This document shows positions 18,688 through 28,448 of a DNA stretch of 64,000 nt, piece after piece. The stretch spans positions 1 through 64,000 of the forward strand of contig JAHHGV010000011.1 in the NCBI GenBank assembly GCA_019359695.1, written 5' to 3'. Numbering within the stretch: the first letter of the stretch is position 1; each line of letters begins with the position of its first letter. Source of the DNA: Brasilonema angustatum HA4187-MV1 (GTDB lineage: Bacteria; Cyanobacteriota; Cyanobacteriia; Cyanobacteriales; Nostocaceae). The position numbers and the translations under genes were made by a program. Under the pieces are notes generated by a model, which saw only the letters and a program-made list of their open reading frames with translations, had not been told where the DNA came from and made no database searches.

Positions 18688-18876
18688 ATGCATTCAAATA
18701 CCCAATCTGCTGACCCTGCCAGTACATATTCCCATACGTTGGCAGATATTGTAGGAACTGTGATCGGTCTTTTGACTCTAACTTTACCCTTGTTTGTTAT
18801 TGGTCACTACTCTTCAAACAGTGCTCAGGATCACCAGCAACCAATTACCTACAATATAAAGACAGATGTAGATTAG
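18688..18876 (+). CDS. Small single-span membrane protein
   Basis: A 62-residue protein: polar N-terminus (MHSNTQSADPAS), one hydrophobic segment at about 21-40 (ADIVGTVIGLLTLTLPLFVI), and a polar C-terminus. The frame is open upstream to 18589, but the ATG at 18688 gives a compact membrane protein. I do not know its function; similar small one-span proteins occur in cyanobacteria. It stands alone. Confidence 0.55.
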   Translation: MHSNTQSADPASTYSHTLADIVGTVIGLLTLTLPLFVIGHYSSNSAQDHQQPITYNIKTDVD

Positions 18877-18899
18877 AGAAAACTTGACTCTTGAATGGT

Positions 18900-19300
18900 A
18901 GTTGCATGACTGTTGGCAGAGCCGTCGGCAGTTTGCACTTCACAAGAGGGCTTTGGGATTCCCTGGAGGGATAAAGAATAAGGAATATGAAAAACACAAA
19001 GCAATACCATGTACAACAACGGAGGTCACCTCCCTCCGGGTATATCTTTTAGACATGCTGAGTCACTTTGCGACACGCTCAAGAATCCGAAGTTTCTCTC
19101 TAAGACATAGGCGTATGCCTATGGCACGCTTTGCACTTACACCAGTTAGTCGCTAAGCACGGGAAACCCTTCAACGAAGGGTTTCTCCTGCATGAGACCC
19201 TAGGCATCCGCTTTGTGCTTATGTCCACTCACCTTGCCTTCAGGTATGAACTAGCACAGTGTTGAAGTCACTGTGCTAGCTCATGTCGTGTCACTTTAAG
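18900..19300. repeat. Repeat-rich intergenic region before ppa
   Basis: Holds several small hairpins: AAACCCTTC-AAC-GAAGGGTTT (19164-19184) and CTAGCACAGTG-TTGAAGT-CACTGTGCTAG (19251-19279), plus fragments of the dispersed-repeat families seen elsewhere (for example GGCGTATGCCTATGGCACGC near 19108). An open frame at 18902-19156 lies inside these repeats and is not credible. From 19300 to 19621 nothing else is seen. Confidence 0.6.
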
Positions 19301-19621
19301 GTTGATACAAATGGGGAGCACCCGAGCACTCGGCTCTTAGCAGGGGGAAAGAATTAAAGACCCAATCATTTTTATCAAGCATTTAGAAATTCAAAATTAA
19401 TTTTGAATTTCTAATGAGTGAAATTTGAATGTTTGAGTGATAGTATGGGAAATTCTGGCTCTCGCGATGTTAAAATTAGTGTGCACTCAGGGCTTACCAA
19501 AAATCTCATTCGCTTTTAGCGGTGAAAATGTGAAAGAACGTAGCCCATTTTAATCTAAAATTATACACTGGGAGCTAAGCATAGAGTACCCCTAATTCAC
19601 TGTTAGCTGAGGAGTTTTGTT

Positions 19622-20140
19622 GTGGATTTATCCCGTATTCCTGCCCAACCTAAACCAGGTCTGATTAACGTTCTGATTGAAATTCCAGGCGGGAGTAAAA
19701 ACAAATACGAATACGATAAAGAACTTCAAGCTTTCGCCCTAGATAGGGTACTATACTCGTCGGTACAATATCCATACGACTACGGCTTTGTACCAAACAC
19801 CTTGGCTGATGACGGGGATCCTTTGGATGGTATGGTCATTATAGATGAGCCAAGCTTCCCAGGATGTGTCATTGCAGCAAGACCAATCGGTATGCTAGAG
19901 ATGATAGACGGTGGCGATCGCGATGAGAAAATCCTTTGTGTTCCTGATAAAGACCCACGTTACACTTCGGTAAAATCCTTAAAAGACCTTGCACCACATC
20001 GACTTCAAGAAATAGCTGAATTTTTCCGCACATATAAAAATTTAGAAAAAAAAGTGACGGAAATTCTCGGGTGGCAAGATGTTGATCAGGTGTTGCCTTT
20101 AGTAGAAAAGTGTATTAGAGCGGGTAGGGGAAAAAGTTAA
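19622..20140 (+). CDS. ppa: Inorganic pyrophosphatase
   Basis: A 172-residue family I pyrophosphatase hydrolysing PPi. Metal- and substrate-site motifs are present: [13 protein letters not shown] (with the Lys/Glu/Lys set), [20 protein letters not shown] (the D-x-D-P-x-D signature) and KDPRY. Length matches bacterial enzymes. GTG start at 19622, preceded by TGAGGAG. Monocistronic. Confidence 0.97.
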   Translation: MDLSRIPAQPKPGLINVLIEIPGGSKNKYEYDKELQAFALDRVLYSSVQYPYDYGFVPNTLADDGDPLDGMVIIDEPSFPGCVIAARPIGMLEMIDGGDRDEKILCVPDKDPRYTSVKSLKDLAPHRLQEIAEFFRTYKNLEKKVTEILGWQDVDQVLPLVEKCIRAGRGKS

Positions 20141-20219
20141 GACTCAGATTCACAAGTAACTTGAAACATTTCCAAGACTCCAGAGCTAGTCAACCATGAA
20201 CAGCAATCCGTTGGTTATT

Positions 20220-20580
20220 GTTTCAACTCATAACTGGTAATCCCAAGTTCAACAGGAGGCTTGCGGTCACAACGAGCGCGTCTTCGGAGGAGATCCACCA
20301 GACGCGCTTGTCGCAAAGGGAACCCTGCTTTGTATGCCTGCGATCCACTTTGCGCTTACACTAACGCCAGTTGCCTGTGTCAGTAAACCCCTTCGGGGAG
20401 AACCTCCGGTTCCGCTAGTCCCTAAGGGGGCCGGAGCTAACGCTAACGCCAAATGCCTGGCTGTCGGGAAACCCTCCCGCAGCACTGGTCTCACCTCACT
20501 CGAACGCCAGTCTCGCCAGTGGTCTAGGGAGGGAGAGCTTTTCAAGATTACTGTCTCACTGATAACTGATAACTGAAACC
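20220..20580. repeat. Composite island of small dispersed repeats
   Basis: The 440-bp gap between ppa and panD is almost filled with short GC-rich repeats: CCCCTTCGGGGAGAACC, CCCTAAGGGGGCCGGAGC, GGGAAACCCTCCCGCAGC and CACTGGTCTCACC. Related islands are at 33310-33444, 52090-52320, 53240-53390, 55850-55912 and 60608-60745. Open frames in it on both strands are by-products of the GC-rich repeats. Confidence 0.7.
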
Positions 20581-20582
20581 CA

Positions 20583-20966
20583 ATGCAGCGCACGCTTCTT
20601 TTGGCAAAAATTCATAACTGCACGCTCACAGCAACAAATATTAACTATGTAGGAAGTATCAGCGTAGACCAAGTTCTGTTGGATAAAGCGGGTATCTTAT
20701 GGTATGAGCAGGTGCACGTAGTGAATGTTTCCAATGGCGAGCGGTTTATCACTTATACAATTCCAGCTCCACCCAATTCAGGAGCAATTGAACTGAATGG
20801 GGCAGCAGCACGTCTAGGTATAAGTGGCGATCGCTTGATTATAATGTCTTACGCACAGTTTAATTCGGAAGAGTTGAAAATATACTCTCCCACAGTTGTC
20901 ATTGTGGACAGCAAAAACCAACTGTTAGAAGTGCGGCGCTACGATGACCTGCTTAGTCAGACCTAG
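20583..20966 (+). CDS. panD: Aspartate 1-decarboxylase
   Basis: A 127-residue pyruvoyl enzyme making beta-alanine for pantothenate and CoA. The self-processing site Gly24-Ser25 is in [10 protein letters not shown]; the Lys9 and His11 of the N-terminus ([10 protein letters not shown]) and Tyr near 58 (FITYTI) are conserved. It precedes the next gene by 12 nt on the same strand, so the two are likely co-transcribed. Confidence 0.96.
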   Translation: MQRTLLLAKIHNCTLTATNINYVGSISVDQVLLDKAGILWYEQVHVVNVSNGERFITYTIPAPPNSGAIELNGAAARLGISGDRLIIMSYAQFNSEELKIYSPTVVIVDSKNQLLEVRRYDDLLSQT

Positions 20967-20978
20967 TTTCGAGCAAAT

Positions 20979-21881
20979 ATGTCAAATTTTAAGCAGTCGC
21001 CTTCCCACAAGCAGCTAACTCCAGAGCCACTGCTACCCCAGATTCTAAGTCAAGGGTTAGAATTTGTAGTGCAATTTTGGGGTGTACGGGGTTTAATTCC
21101 CACACCAGATAACCACACCATCCACTATGGTGGTAATACTGCTTGTGTGGAAATGCAAATAGGTGGAAAACGCTTGGTTTTTGATGGCGGTACTGGTTTA
21201 CGCCTACTTGGGAAAAATTGGCTGCAACTGCAATCACCCTTAAATGCCCATTTATTTTTTACCAACTCCCAATCAAATCGTATCCAAGGATTTCCTTTTT
21301 TTGCTCCCGCATTCAAGAGCGAAAATTGCTTCCATATTTATGGAACAGCCGCTTTAAATGGAGCATCCATTAAGCAATGTTTGTGTGATCAAATGCTTCA
21401 GCCTCACTTTCCTTACCCTTTACAGTTCATGCAATCTGAATTACACTTCCATAATTTGACATCAGGTAAGGTGGTGAGGATAGATGATGTTACCATCACA
21501 GCGGCAATCATTAATCACGAGCAAAAATCAATAGGTTATAGAGTGAGTTGGAAAGACTACAGTGTTGCCTATCTAACAGATTTATCTAAGATCGCAAATG
21601 AAGTGGATCGAAAATGCGTAGCCCAGCTTGCAAAAAACGTTAATTTGCTAATTGCTAATGCCACTTATACAACTCCCGCAGCACCCAATCATAACGAGCC
21701 TGACTTTCACTGGGGCACTGCTGTCAATTTGGCTAAAACTGCTAAGGTGAACCAGTTAGTTATTTCTCATCATCGTCCAGATGACCACGATGATTTTCTC
21801 GACCAAGTTCAGATTGAAGTAAAATCTGTCTTTCCGAAAACATTACTAGCTAAAGAAAATTTAGTTTTACCTGTTGTGTAG
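20979..21881 (+). CDS. Metallo-beta-lactamase-fold protein lacking the HxHxDH motif
   Basis: A 300-residue protein with clear MBL-fold landmarks: FWGVRGLIPTP, YGGNTACVE, LVFDGGTGLR, and the late HWGTAVNLAKTAKVNQLVIS-HHRP region. Where active relatives have THxHxDHIQGFPFF it reads TNSQSNRIQGFPFF (95-108), so all four metal ligands of the main motif are replaced; the downstream NHEQKSIGYR, YLTDLS and HH are kept. It is therefore probably not a normal two-metal hydrolase. The reading frame is intact over 300 residues, arguing for a retained non-catalytic or altered role. Coupled to panD by position. Confidence 0.85.
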   Translation: MSNFKQSPSHKQLTPEPLLPQILSQGLEFVVQFWGVRGLIPTPDNHTIHYGGNTACVEMQIGGKRLVFDGGTGLRLLGKNWLQLQSPLNAHLFFTNSQSNRIQGFPFFAPAFKSENCFHIYGTAALNGASIKQCLCDQMLQPHFPYPLQFMQSELHFHNLTSGKVVRIDDVTITAAIINHEQKSIGYRVSWKDYSVAYLTDLSKIANEVDRKCVAQLAKNVNLLIANATYTTPAAPNHNEPDFHWGTAVNLAKTAKVNQLVISHHRPDDHDDFLDQVQIEVKSVFPKTLLAKENLVLPVV

Positions 21882-22003
21882 TTAGTTATTTATCTAAATA
21901 AAAATTTATCTCAATTTATGTAACAACACAGAAAACTATACACAAAACTTATCTTTTTAAAACTGATATCGATTTTACCAAAAGAATGCGACAGATACTT
22001 CAG

Positions 22004-22579
22004 TTAAGGAGCTCCCCGCAGGTACGCTTTTTGTAGCAAAAATTCTGACTTGACATTCCACCGCCTGCCATCGTGCAGCAACAGTTTCAAGTAAGAAGCA
22101 GTAAACTCAAAGTGCAACTGTTGCTTCTCAAATTCAGACCAAGCTGCCTTAAAATTTTGCCTTGTTAAGTCTTTAAATGCAACTGTCATATGGGGAGCAA
22201 AGGGACGAGTTTTCCCAACCTTGTCAATAATTCCCAAGTTACTTTCCAAATGCAGCATCAAATCAGTATGCAAAGTCAGCAGTTCTAAACTTCTGACGAC
22301 ATTGATGTATATTACACGAGGGGCAAAAGCACCAAACTCACTCAGTGTAATAGGCACGGACTCTCGACAACTGGCAAAATCTCCAAGGAATTTTTCTAGT
22401 CTTGGTACGTCAGCATCTGCCCATTTAAAGGGCGGTTGGAGAGTGATGTGCGGTGGAGATTTTTGCGCGTGACGACTGGCATATTTATCCGCAAAGTATT
22501 GCTTAATTTGGTTGGCGTAGTCTTGAATTTCCTGTGGTGGTAGGAGGGCTATAAAATAAAGTCTGTGTGATTGCAGCAT
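22004..22579 (-). CDS. 2'-5' RNA ligase family (2H phosphoesterase) protein
   Basis: A 191-residue 2H phosphoesterase-fold protein with two HxT motifs: PHITLQPPF (His44) and PHMTVAF (His130), spaced as in LigT/ThpR proteins. Members act as cyclic nucleotide phosphodiesterases or RNA 2',3'-cyclic phosphate enzymes; the substrate here is unknown. It starts at ATG 22579, and runs in the same direction as the porin gene upstream, but a terminator lies between them. Confidence 0.88.
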   Translation of the reverse strand: MLQSHRLYFIALLPPQEIQDYANQIKQYFADKYASRHAQKSPPHITLQPPFKWADADVPRLEKFLGDFASCRESVPITLSEFGAFAPRVIYINVVRSLELLTLHTDLMLHLESNLGIIDKVGKTRPFAPHMTVAFKDLTRQNFKAAWSEFEKQQLHFEFTASYLKLLLHDGRRWNVKSEFLLQKAYLRGAP

Positions 22580-22640
22580 TTATGAAAAAGATAGCCTTTT
22601 GCAAGCGATTAGTGATCAGATCAATGCCCGATTAAGCTAA

Positions 22641-22673
22641 AAATATAAAAAGCCCCGCTGCAATCTGCGGAGC
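22641..22673 (-). terminator. Rho-independent terminator of the porin gene
   Basis: On the minus strand, GCTCCGC and GCGGGGC (22652-22673, one mismatch) form a hairpin followed by TTTTTATATTT (22651-22641). It lies about 40 nt after the porin stop. Confidence 0.8.
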
Positions 22674-22714
22674 AATTCTTATGGATACAGAGTATCCTAA
22701 GTATTGTCAACTAT

Positions 22715-24526
22715 CTAGAAGGTGAACGTTGTTCTTAAGGTTCCAATAAACGCATCAGCGTTATTGCTATTCTGACCAGGAGACATCTGATAGATAACGC
22801 CAGGAGTGATGGAGACATTATCACTTACGCGATACTTGTAAAAACCCTCGATTTGATATGGGATAGCGTTAGCGCCAGCTACTCTGCCAAGGGCATAAGG
22901 TTGAGCGCCTCCGAAAACACCCAAGACGTTACCTTTCTTTCCAAAGTCAGGTAAGGCAACTCCGAGTCCGTAACTCCAAGCTTCATAGTCATCATTTCTA
23001 CCAAAGCCTGTGACGTCGTGATAAGAAACGAAGCCACTAACAGAGAGTTTGTCACTCGGTCTAAACGCTGCTGACAAACCGTAGGAGTTACTGGAAGATG
23101 CATTGGTCGAACTCAGAGCGTTAGCTTGTGAAGTACCTACAACAGGGGTGTTTGCTCCCTGGAATCCACCAGCATCAAATAATGCACCACCAGCACCGTG
23201 ATATCCGTGAACGTAGGTGGCTGCTAATGCAAACCGTTGACCAAGATTAAAGTTCAACTGTCCTAGGGCAGCATAGTTACCGTTGAATATACCTGAACCG
23301 ATACCTGGATCATTCGGTTCAGATCCCAAGTAGCCCACAGTTAACGAACTTGGTTTGAGGACCCCACCACCCTTACCAAAAGGAATATTGAGCGCTGCAC
23401 CTGCACCCCCACCAATCCGATAAATGGGGTTTTCAGAAGCGAAGGTAGTCAAAGCGCCGTTACCGCCATCATAGTCTTCAAAGTAGGGATTATTGGTAGC
23501 AGCATAATCGCTGTGAATACCACCAGTAGCTACAACGTAAAGTTGGGCAGGTCCTACAGGGACGTAGTAACCCAACCAATCAAGGATAACGTCATTGCTG
23601 TTGCTACTATCTCCACTAAGGTTAAACGTTTGAAACCCTCCAGCACTTTGCTCTGAGGCGTCTATAGTTCCATTTCTATTGACGTCTACATTACCACCTG
23701 TGTTTAATCTTCTGGCGTTACCAGTCGCCAAACGCGTATGCAGAACATCTTTACCTGTGAAACTGGTTTGCAAGTCTAAACGTACTCTGTTTTGGAAGAC
23801 AGTGTTATTGTTTCTGCCTGCTGTATCGCCGAAAGCATCACTGAGGGCGAAGATTGCTTCGCCAACGAGTTTGGTAGTTGTTGAGAATTGGTTGGCTTCC
23901 AATTCTGCAGTGCGCGCTTCTAATGTATCTACACGACCACGTAGAGTTGCCAATTCTGCAGAAAATTCTTCTTGTAAGCGCTGTAGAGTAGCCAGATCTT
24001 CTTTTCTTACTAAGTCAGATGTTGCTGTCGCAATCAGTTCGTTAACTCGATCCAGACATGCATTTAAACCTGCAGCAAATTCATAACGAGTCAAAGCACG
24101 GTTACCACGGTACGTCCCATTGGGATAACCAGCAATACAACCATAACGCTCAACTAAAGACTGTAGCGCTTGGAAAGCCCAATCAGTTGGCTGTACGTCG
24201 GAGAACTGGGAAACCGATGTCACTTGCGACTGAGAATTATTTTTCCCATCGTTCGTGTAGCTGTTCACTTGCTGCAGAACGTTAACATCTGTTTGTTGTA
24301 CTTGAGTTAACGTCTCTGGCTTAGGGGAAACTTCAGTAGCAGTTGTCGTTGAAGTTGTTGAGACTGAACTAGAAGCTTGTTGATTATTGCTTGTTTGTGA
24401 AACTTCTGTTGTCACAACTTGATTGTTGATGTTGTTTGGAGCTGCGATCGCCGCTGTAGATACCAACAACGTTGCTCCCAAAACTGCTGGACTGATGACT
24501 AAAGATTTCCGCAAGATATTAGACAT
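22715..24526 (-). CDS. Cyanobacterial iron-uptake-type porin (SLH plus OprB)
   Basis: A 603-residue outer-membrane protein. A signal peptide (ILRKSLVISPAVLGATLLVS...AAIAA) is followed by a Ser/Thr/Gln-rich linker, an SLH domain (FSDVQPTDWAFQALQSLVER...GCIAGYPNGTYRG, about 110-160) that binds peptidoglycan-linked polymer, a short coiled coil (ATLRGRVDTLEARTAELEA) and a beta-barrel ending in the aromatic C-terminus TLRTTFTF. Such porins form the main channels of cyanobacterial outer membranes; some admit iron and small solutes. The start is set at ATG 24526 (AGGAAAG upstream), where the signal peptide begins, rather than at 24652. Confidence 0.92.
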   Translation of the reverse strand: MSNILRKSLVISPAVLGATLLVSTAAIAAPNNINNQVVTTEVSQTSNNQQASSSVSTTSTTTATEVSPKPETLTQVQQTDVNVLQQVNSYTNDGKNNSQSQVTSVSQFSDVQPTDWAFQALQSLVERYGCIAGYPNGTYRGNRALTRYEFAAGLNACLDRVNELIATATSDLVRKEDLATLQRLQEEFSAELATLRGRVDTLEARTAELEANQFSTTTKLVGEAIFALSDAFGDTAGRNNNTVFQNRVRLDLQTSFTGKDVLHTRLATGNARRLNTGGNVDVNRNGTIDASEQSAGGFQTFNLSGDSSNSNDVILDWLGYYVPVGPAQLYVVATGGIHSDYAATNNPYFEDYDGGNGALTTFASENPIYRIGGGAGAALNIPFGKGGGVLKPSSLTVGYLGSEPNDPGIGSGIFNGNYAALGQLNFNLGQRFALAATYVHGYHGAGGALFDAGGFQGANTPVVGTSQANALSSTNASSSNSYGLSAAFRPSDKLSVSGFVSYHDVTGFGRNDDYEAWSYGLGVALPDFGKKGNVLGVFGGAQPYALGRVAGANAIPYQIEGFYKYRVSDNVSITPGVIYQMSPGQNSNNADAFIGTLRTTFTF

Positions 24527-25233
24527 CTTTCCTGTTCTCCTCACACCTTTGTATAGATCACTTTTTGCTGCAACTATTCTCAAAGTTGCAAGTTTTATTG
24601 AGACTTGTGGATTAGACAAACTTGCCCAATACACTGCCTTAGTTTTTGCCAAGCTAAATAAACAGTTAGTTTTAGCTAAATAAATAATCCAATTAACTTA
24701 TGCAAAAACATATTTCTATTTACTTGCAATTGTAATTTAGGAAAAATAGATGACAAGGTCGAAGCGATCGCCTTCTAAACTGTCACACATCTCATTGTCT
24801 CACTAGGAGACGCAGCTCTGAGTATTATATATAGCAGTTGCCCGGTAGATCAGGACATGAACTAATGAGAAAATATGGACACCACGAGACTTTCAACCCT
24901 GTTCCCTGTTTCCTGTTAAGCGTTCCCTGCTCCCTGCTATACCTAGTAGTACTGGTTCATTCAATGCGCAAAAGTGCTTTTTGTGCATTGGTGGGAAAAG
25001 GTTAAAGGTTAAACGGGAAAGGGAAAAAACCAAAATTTCCTTTTCCACCCTGCCCCTTATCCCCATAGGGAACCCCACCTTCCTCTTTTCCCCATAGGGA
25101 ACCCCGCCTTCCCCTTTTCCCGACAACTGCCACGAAGTATATTACTTGCACACTCACCATTCTCAATCGTGGTTCATGACTACTTCTTTAGTCATTTTTT
25201 TATCAAAATAGCTATAGAAGCAAATCGGTTAAC
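24527..25233. other. Intergenic region with low-complexity tandem repeats
   Basis: Apart from the probable porin promoter, it holds a C/T-rich tract (24895-24945) and a 29-bp tandem duplication (25061-25089 and 25090-25118, units beginning CCCCATAGGGAACCCC). No credible gene. Confidence 0.55.
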
Positions 25234-25515
25234 TTAATTAATTTCCGAAATGACCTTTGCTAAATCAAAGTCTTTTTGTGTTAACCCACCTGCGTCATGG
25301 GTTGTGAGTGAAATATTGACTTTGTTGTAAGAAATTTCAATATCTGGATGATGTTGTGCTGACTCAGCAGGTTCAACAAGCTTATTTACAAATTCTATAG
25401 CCTGGATAAAGTCTTTAAATTTGCGTGTACATTTTAACGTTGACGCTTCCACTGTCCAATTTTGCAAATGGCTTGCTTTTTGTTGAATTTCTTCCTCAGT
25501 AAGTAGCTGTGTCAT
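25234..25515 (-). CDS. Pterin-4a-carbinolamine dehydratase (PCD/DCoH)
   Basis: A 93-residue protein dehydrating 4a-hydroxytetrahydropterin. The family motif HHPDIEISYNKVNISLTTHD contains the catalytic histidines. Length is typical. ATG at 25515 (MTQLLTEEEIQ) preferred over an upstream TTG at 25530. In cyanobacteria its partner hydroxylase is often unknown; none is nearby. Confidence 0.93.
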   Translation of the reverse strand: MTQLLTEEEIQQKASHLQNWTVEASTLKCTRKFKDFIQAIEFVNKLVEPAESAQHHPDIEISYNKVNISLTTHDAGGLTQKDFDLAKVISEIN

Positions 25516-25587
25516 ATTAACAAATCTCAAATTGATTTCAATAGTAATCTAAGGTTCAGTCGTTGATTGGCTCTCAGGTGCCACCAC

Positions 25588-27627
25588 TTAACGAGGCACT
25601 TGCCAAATCTTGATTATATTATCAGCACTGCCGCCACTAGCAATCATCTTTCCATCTGGACTAACGCTGACAGAATAAATATAGCCTGAATCCCTTTTTA
25701 GGGTGCGAATTTCGCCTCCTGTTACCGGGTTCCAAAGTTTTATTGTGTTGTCATTGCTACCACTGACAAGAATGACTTTATTGGAAGTGTTATCGTTACC
25801 TGTGGTTGGCAGATATTTGATCGAGTTCACTTTGTCAGAATGTCCCTTCAGCGTGTGGGTAGCTTCTCCTGTCACCAGATTCCAAAGTTTAATTGTCTTG
25901 TCTTTACTGCTACTAGCAACAGTGACATTATCAGGACTGAAAGCGACAGAAAGAACCATAGAAGAATGTCCTACAAAGGTGCGAATGTCTTGTTGTGTAG
26001 CTAAGTTCCAAAGTTTAATCGTTTTGTCCCAACTTCCACTGGCAAGAGTTTTGCCATCTGGACTGAAGGCAATAGAGGCAACTGCTTTGGAATGTCCTTT
26101 GAAGGTGTAAATTTCCTTACCCGTTTCCAGGTTCCAAAGTTTAATCGTGTGATCCAAACTTCCACTGGCAAGAGTTTTGCCATCTGGACTAAAGGCGATA
26201 GAAGAGACTCCAGCATTATGCCCAATCAGAGTGGCAATTTCCTGTCCTGTTTCTAGATTCCACAGTTTAATAGTTTTGTCTGCACTACCACTGGCAAGAG
26301 TTTTGCCATCCGCAGAGAAGGCGACAGCCCAAACCCATCCCGAATGCCCCTTCAAAGTACGAATTTCTTCTTGATTCGCCAAATTCCATATTTTGATAGT
26401 CTGATCATCACTGCCACTAGCAAGAGTTCTGCTATCAACTGAGAAGGCGACAGAATTCACATCACTGGAATGCCCCTTTAAGGTGTTGGGTGAATAAGAA
26501 TCTTCTGAGGTTGTGTTTGTAGGCTGACTCAGGTTGGAAGGCTTGGTAATGAATCGACCAGCAAAGTATGAATACCAAACTCCTCCCAATCCTAAGAGTA
26601 CAATACCAGCGCTAGCTAATAGATGTTTCTTGAGCGGACGATCTAGTAATAATGGAAGTGAGAACTGAGATGATGAGGCGACTGAAATAATCGTTGAGGA
26701 TAATGATTGTGAGGACTGAGGCGATATATCCTTGAGAACTTCATGAACAGATTGATAACGCTGTTGGACATCAATTTTTAACAGCTTATCTAAGACTTTA
26801 CCCAATTTTTGACGGTCTGGAATTGTTCCACCCTGACCTTGTTGATTCAAATATCGCCGCCAATCAGTCACCCAACTATAGCCATGTTGCATCCATAGTT
26901 TAGACGGGGGAATCCCAGTCAGCAGATGAAAACAAGTCGCACCCAAGCTAAATAAATCACTAGCTGGATAAGCTTTTCCATCCTGCATCTGTTCCATTGG
27001 CGTGTAACCGTGCGAACCAATACTCGTACCAATTTTAGTCTGTACTGTGGCACTGAGCTGCTTTGAAGCTCCAAAATCAATCAGCACTAATTGCCCATCA
27101 CTATTACGGCGGATAATATTCTGGGGCTTGATATCTCGATGAATAACTCCACGTTTGTGAATAAACTCAAGAACAGGCAGTAAATCTAGCAAAAAAACTC
27201 GTATTTTACTTTCACTGTAAATTCCCTGTTGATGCAATTCTTGTAGTAAATTCTGGCCATCTATATATTGCTGCACCAAAAAAAGATAATTATTCTGCTC
27301 AAAGTAAGCCAAAAGCGTGGGGATTTGATGGTGTTGTCCCAGTTGTTGTAATTGTTTTGCCTCTTCTTTAAACAGTTCAACTGCCTTTTTTAAAGCTAAT
27401 GTTTCATGGACTTTGGGTGCTAATTGCTTGACAACGCAAGGTTCATTTAACTTGTCTATATCCTCTGCTAAATAAGTTCTGCCAAATCCTCCTTCATTAG
27501 ATAGTAGCTTGATAACACGATAACGACCCCTCAAAAAAGGAATTAATGGTGTACTGCAACTTGAGCAGAATTCGTTCTCGTCTGGATTTACAGGATTTGG
27601 ACAATCGGGATTCAGGCAGCACAACAT
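25588..27627 (-). CDS. Ser/Thr protein kinase with zinc ribbon and seven WD40 repeats
   Basis: A 679-residue protein. N-terminal CCLNPDCPNPV...FCSSC is a zinc-ribbon-like motif common in cyanobacterial Hanks kinases. The kinase domain (about 35-295) has NEGGFGRTYLAED, the ATP Lys in CVVKQL, HRDIKPQN and DFGASK, so it should be active. A single membrane segment (LLASAGIVLLGLGGVWYSYF, near 340) follows, then seven WD40 blades (about 380-679) of the form GHSxxVxSVAFSPDGKTLAS, making one closed propeller. The propeller would be on the far side of the membrane. Start at ATG 27627; the frame runs to TTG 27639. Confidence 0.95.
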   Translation of the reverse strand: MLCCLNPDCPNPVNPDENEFCSSCSTPLIPFLRGRYRVIKLLSNEGGFGRTYLAEDIDKLNEPCVVKQLAPKVHETLALKKAVELFKEEAKQLQQLGQHHQIPTLLAYFEQNNYLFLVQQYIDGQNLLQELHQQGIYSESKIRVFLLDLLPVLEFIHKRGVIHRDIKPQNIIRRNSDGQLVLIDFGASKQLSATVQTKIGTSIGSHGYTPMEQMQDGKAYPASDLFSLGATCFHLLTGIPPSKLWMQHGYSWVTDWRRYLNQQGQGGTIPDRQKLGKVLDKLLKIDVQQRYQSVHEVLKDISPQSSQSLSSTIISVASSSQFSLPLLLDRPLKKHLLASAGIVLLGLGGVWYSYFAGRFITKPSNLSQPTNTTSEDSYSPNTLKGHSSDVNSVAFSVDSRTLASGSDDQTIKIWNLANQEEIRTLKGHSGWVWAVAFSADGKTLASGSADKTIKLWNLETGQEIATLIGHNAGVSSIAFSPDGKTLASGSLDHTIKLWNLETGKEIYTFKGHSKAVASIAFSPDGKTLASGSWDKTIKLWNLATQQDIRTFVGHSSMVLSVAFSPDNVTVASSSKDKTIKLWNLVTGEATHTLKGHSDKVNSIKYLPTTGNDNTSNKVILVSGSNDNTIKLWNPVTGGEIRTLKRDSGYIYSVSVSPDGKMIASGGSADNIIKIWQVPR

Positions 27628-28448
27628 ACTGGGAATCAATTTGCAGCTTGAGTGTATCTTAAAATTATGCGATCGCGTATATTTTTACGATCTGCTGTGT
27701 GAGTGAGTAATCTTGTCATGTTTTATCAACCTAGTACTTAGTTCTTAATTAGCTATCTTATAATTTAAGTGATTTTAGGGGATTCAGCTTGAACAATACG
27801 TTGAGATTTTTTTGTGAGTATGAATTATACCAGTTACCTATTTCATCTTAATTTGCCTGTTCTCCGGATTCTTAGATTTATACCTAGTTGCGGGTCAATC
27901 ACCTCACCCCCCATTGTCTGGTGGTGGTAGTGAAAAGAGGGGTCGTGTAGGCAAGCTGAGGTATAAGTCATAAATGCAACACCTGTATTCGTTAAAATTT
28001 ACGCACGAATTTTTAAAATTGAAGTCAGCCTTTGATAACTTCAACAACTTATGGAACATTTCCCCTGCTGATGTAAATAGCAATAATTTTGTATTTTTTG
28101 TCATATTATATCTATAAAGCGTACTGAAATATTATTTTTTTCTAGCAAATATAACGGTAATATTCCAGCACCTTAAGTAAAATTTATACAGAAAAGTAGC
28201 TCAAATTCGGGAAATGTAAAATCTCATTACGATCAAAATCCAATGCGCTTGCTCAAAGGGTAATTTCCGTGAAGCCAAGTAATCGCAACGACTCTATTTT
28301 ACCTTTTTCGATGTTGACCTACTTAAGCAAATATTTAGTTTAGTTTAAGAAACAACAAGCAGATAAGCAGATCGGAATACACCAGTCAGGTAGAAAATGT
28401 ACATCTACCATTAAATTGAATTGAGAAATAAAAAATGAGGAGTGAATT
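27628..28448. other. Intergenic region, 820 bp, AT-rich
   Basis: Between two divergent genes. It probably holds both promoters. A frame at 27904-28104 (minus) has no gene-like features. Nothing else recognised. Confidence 0.5.
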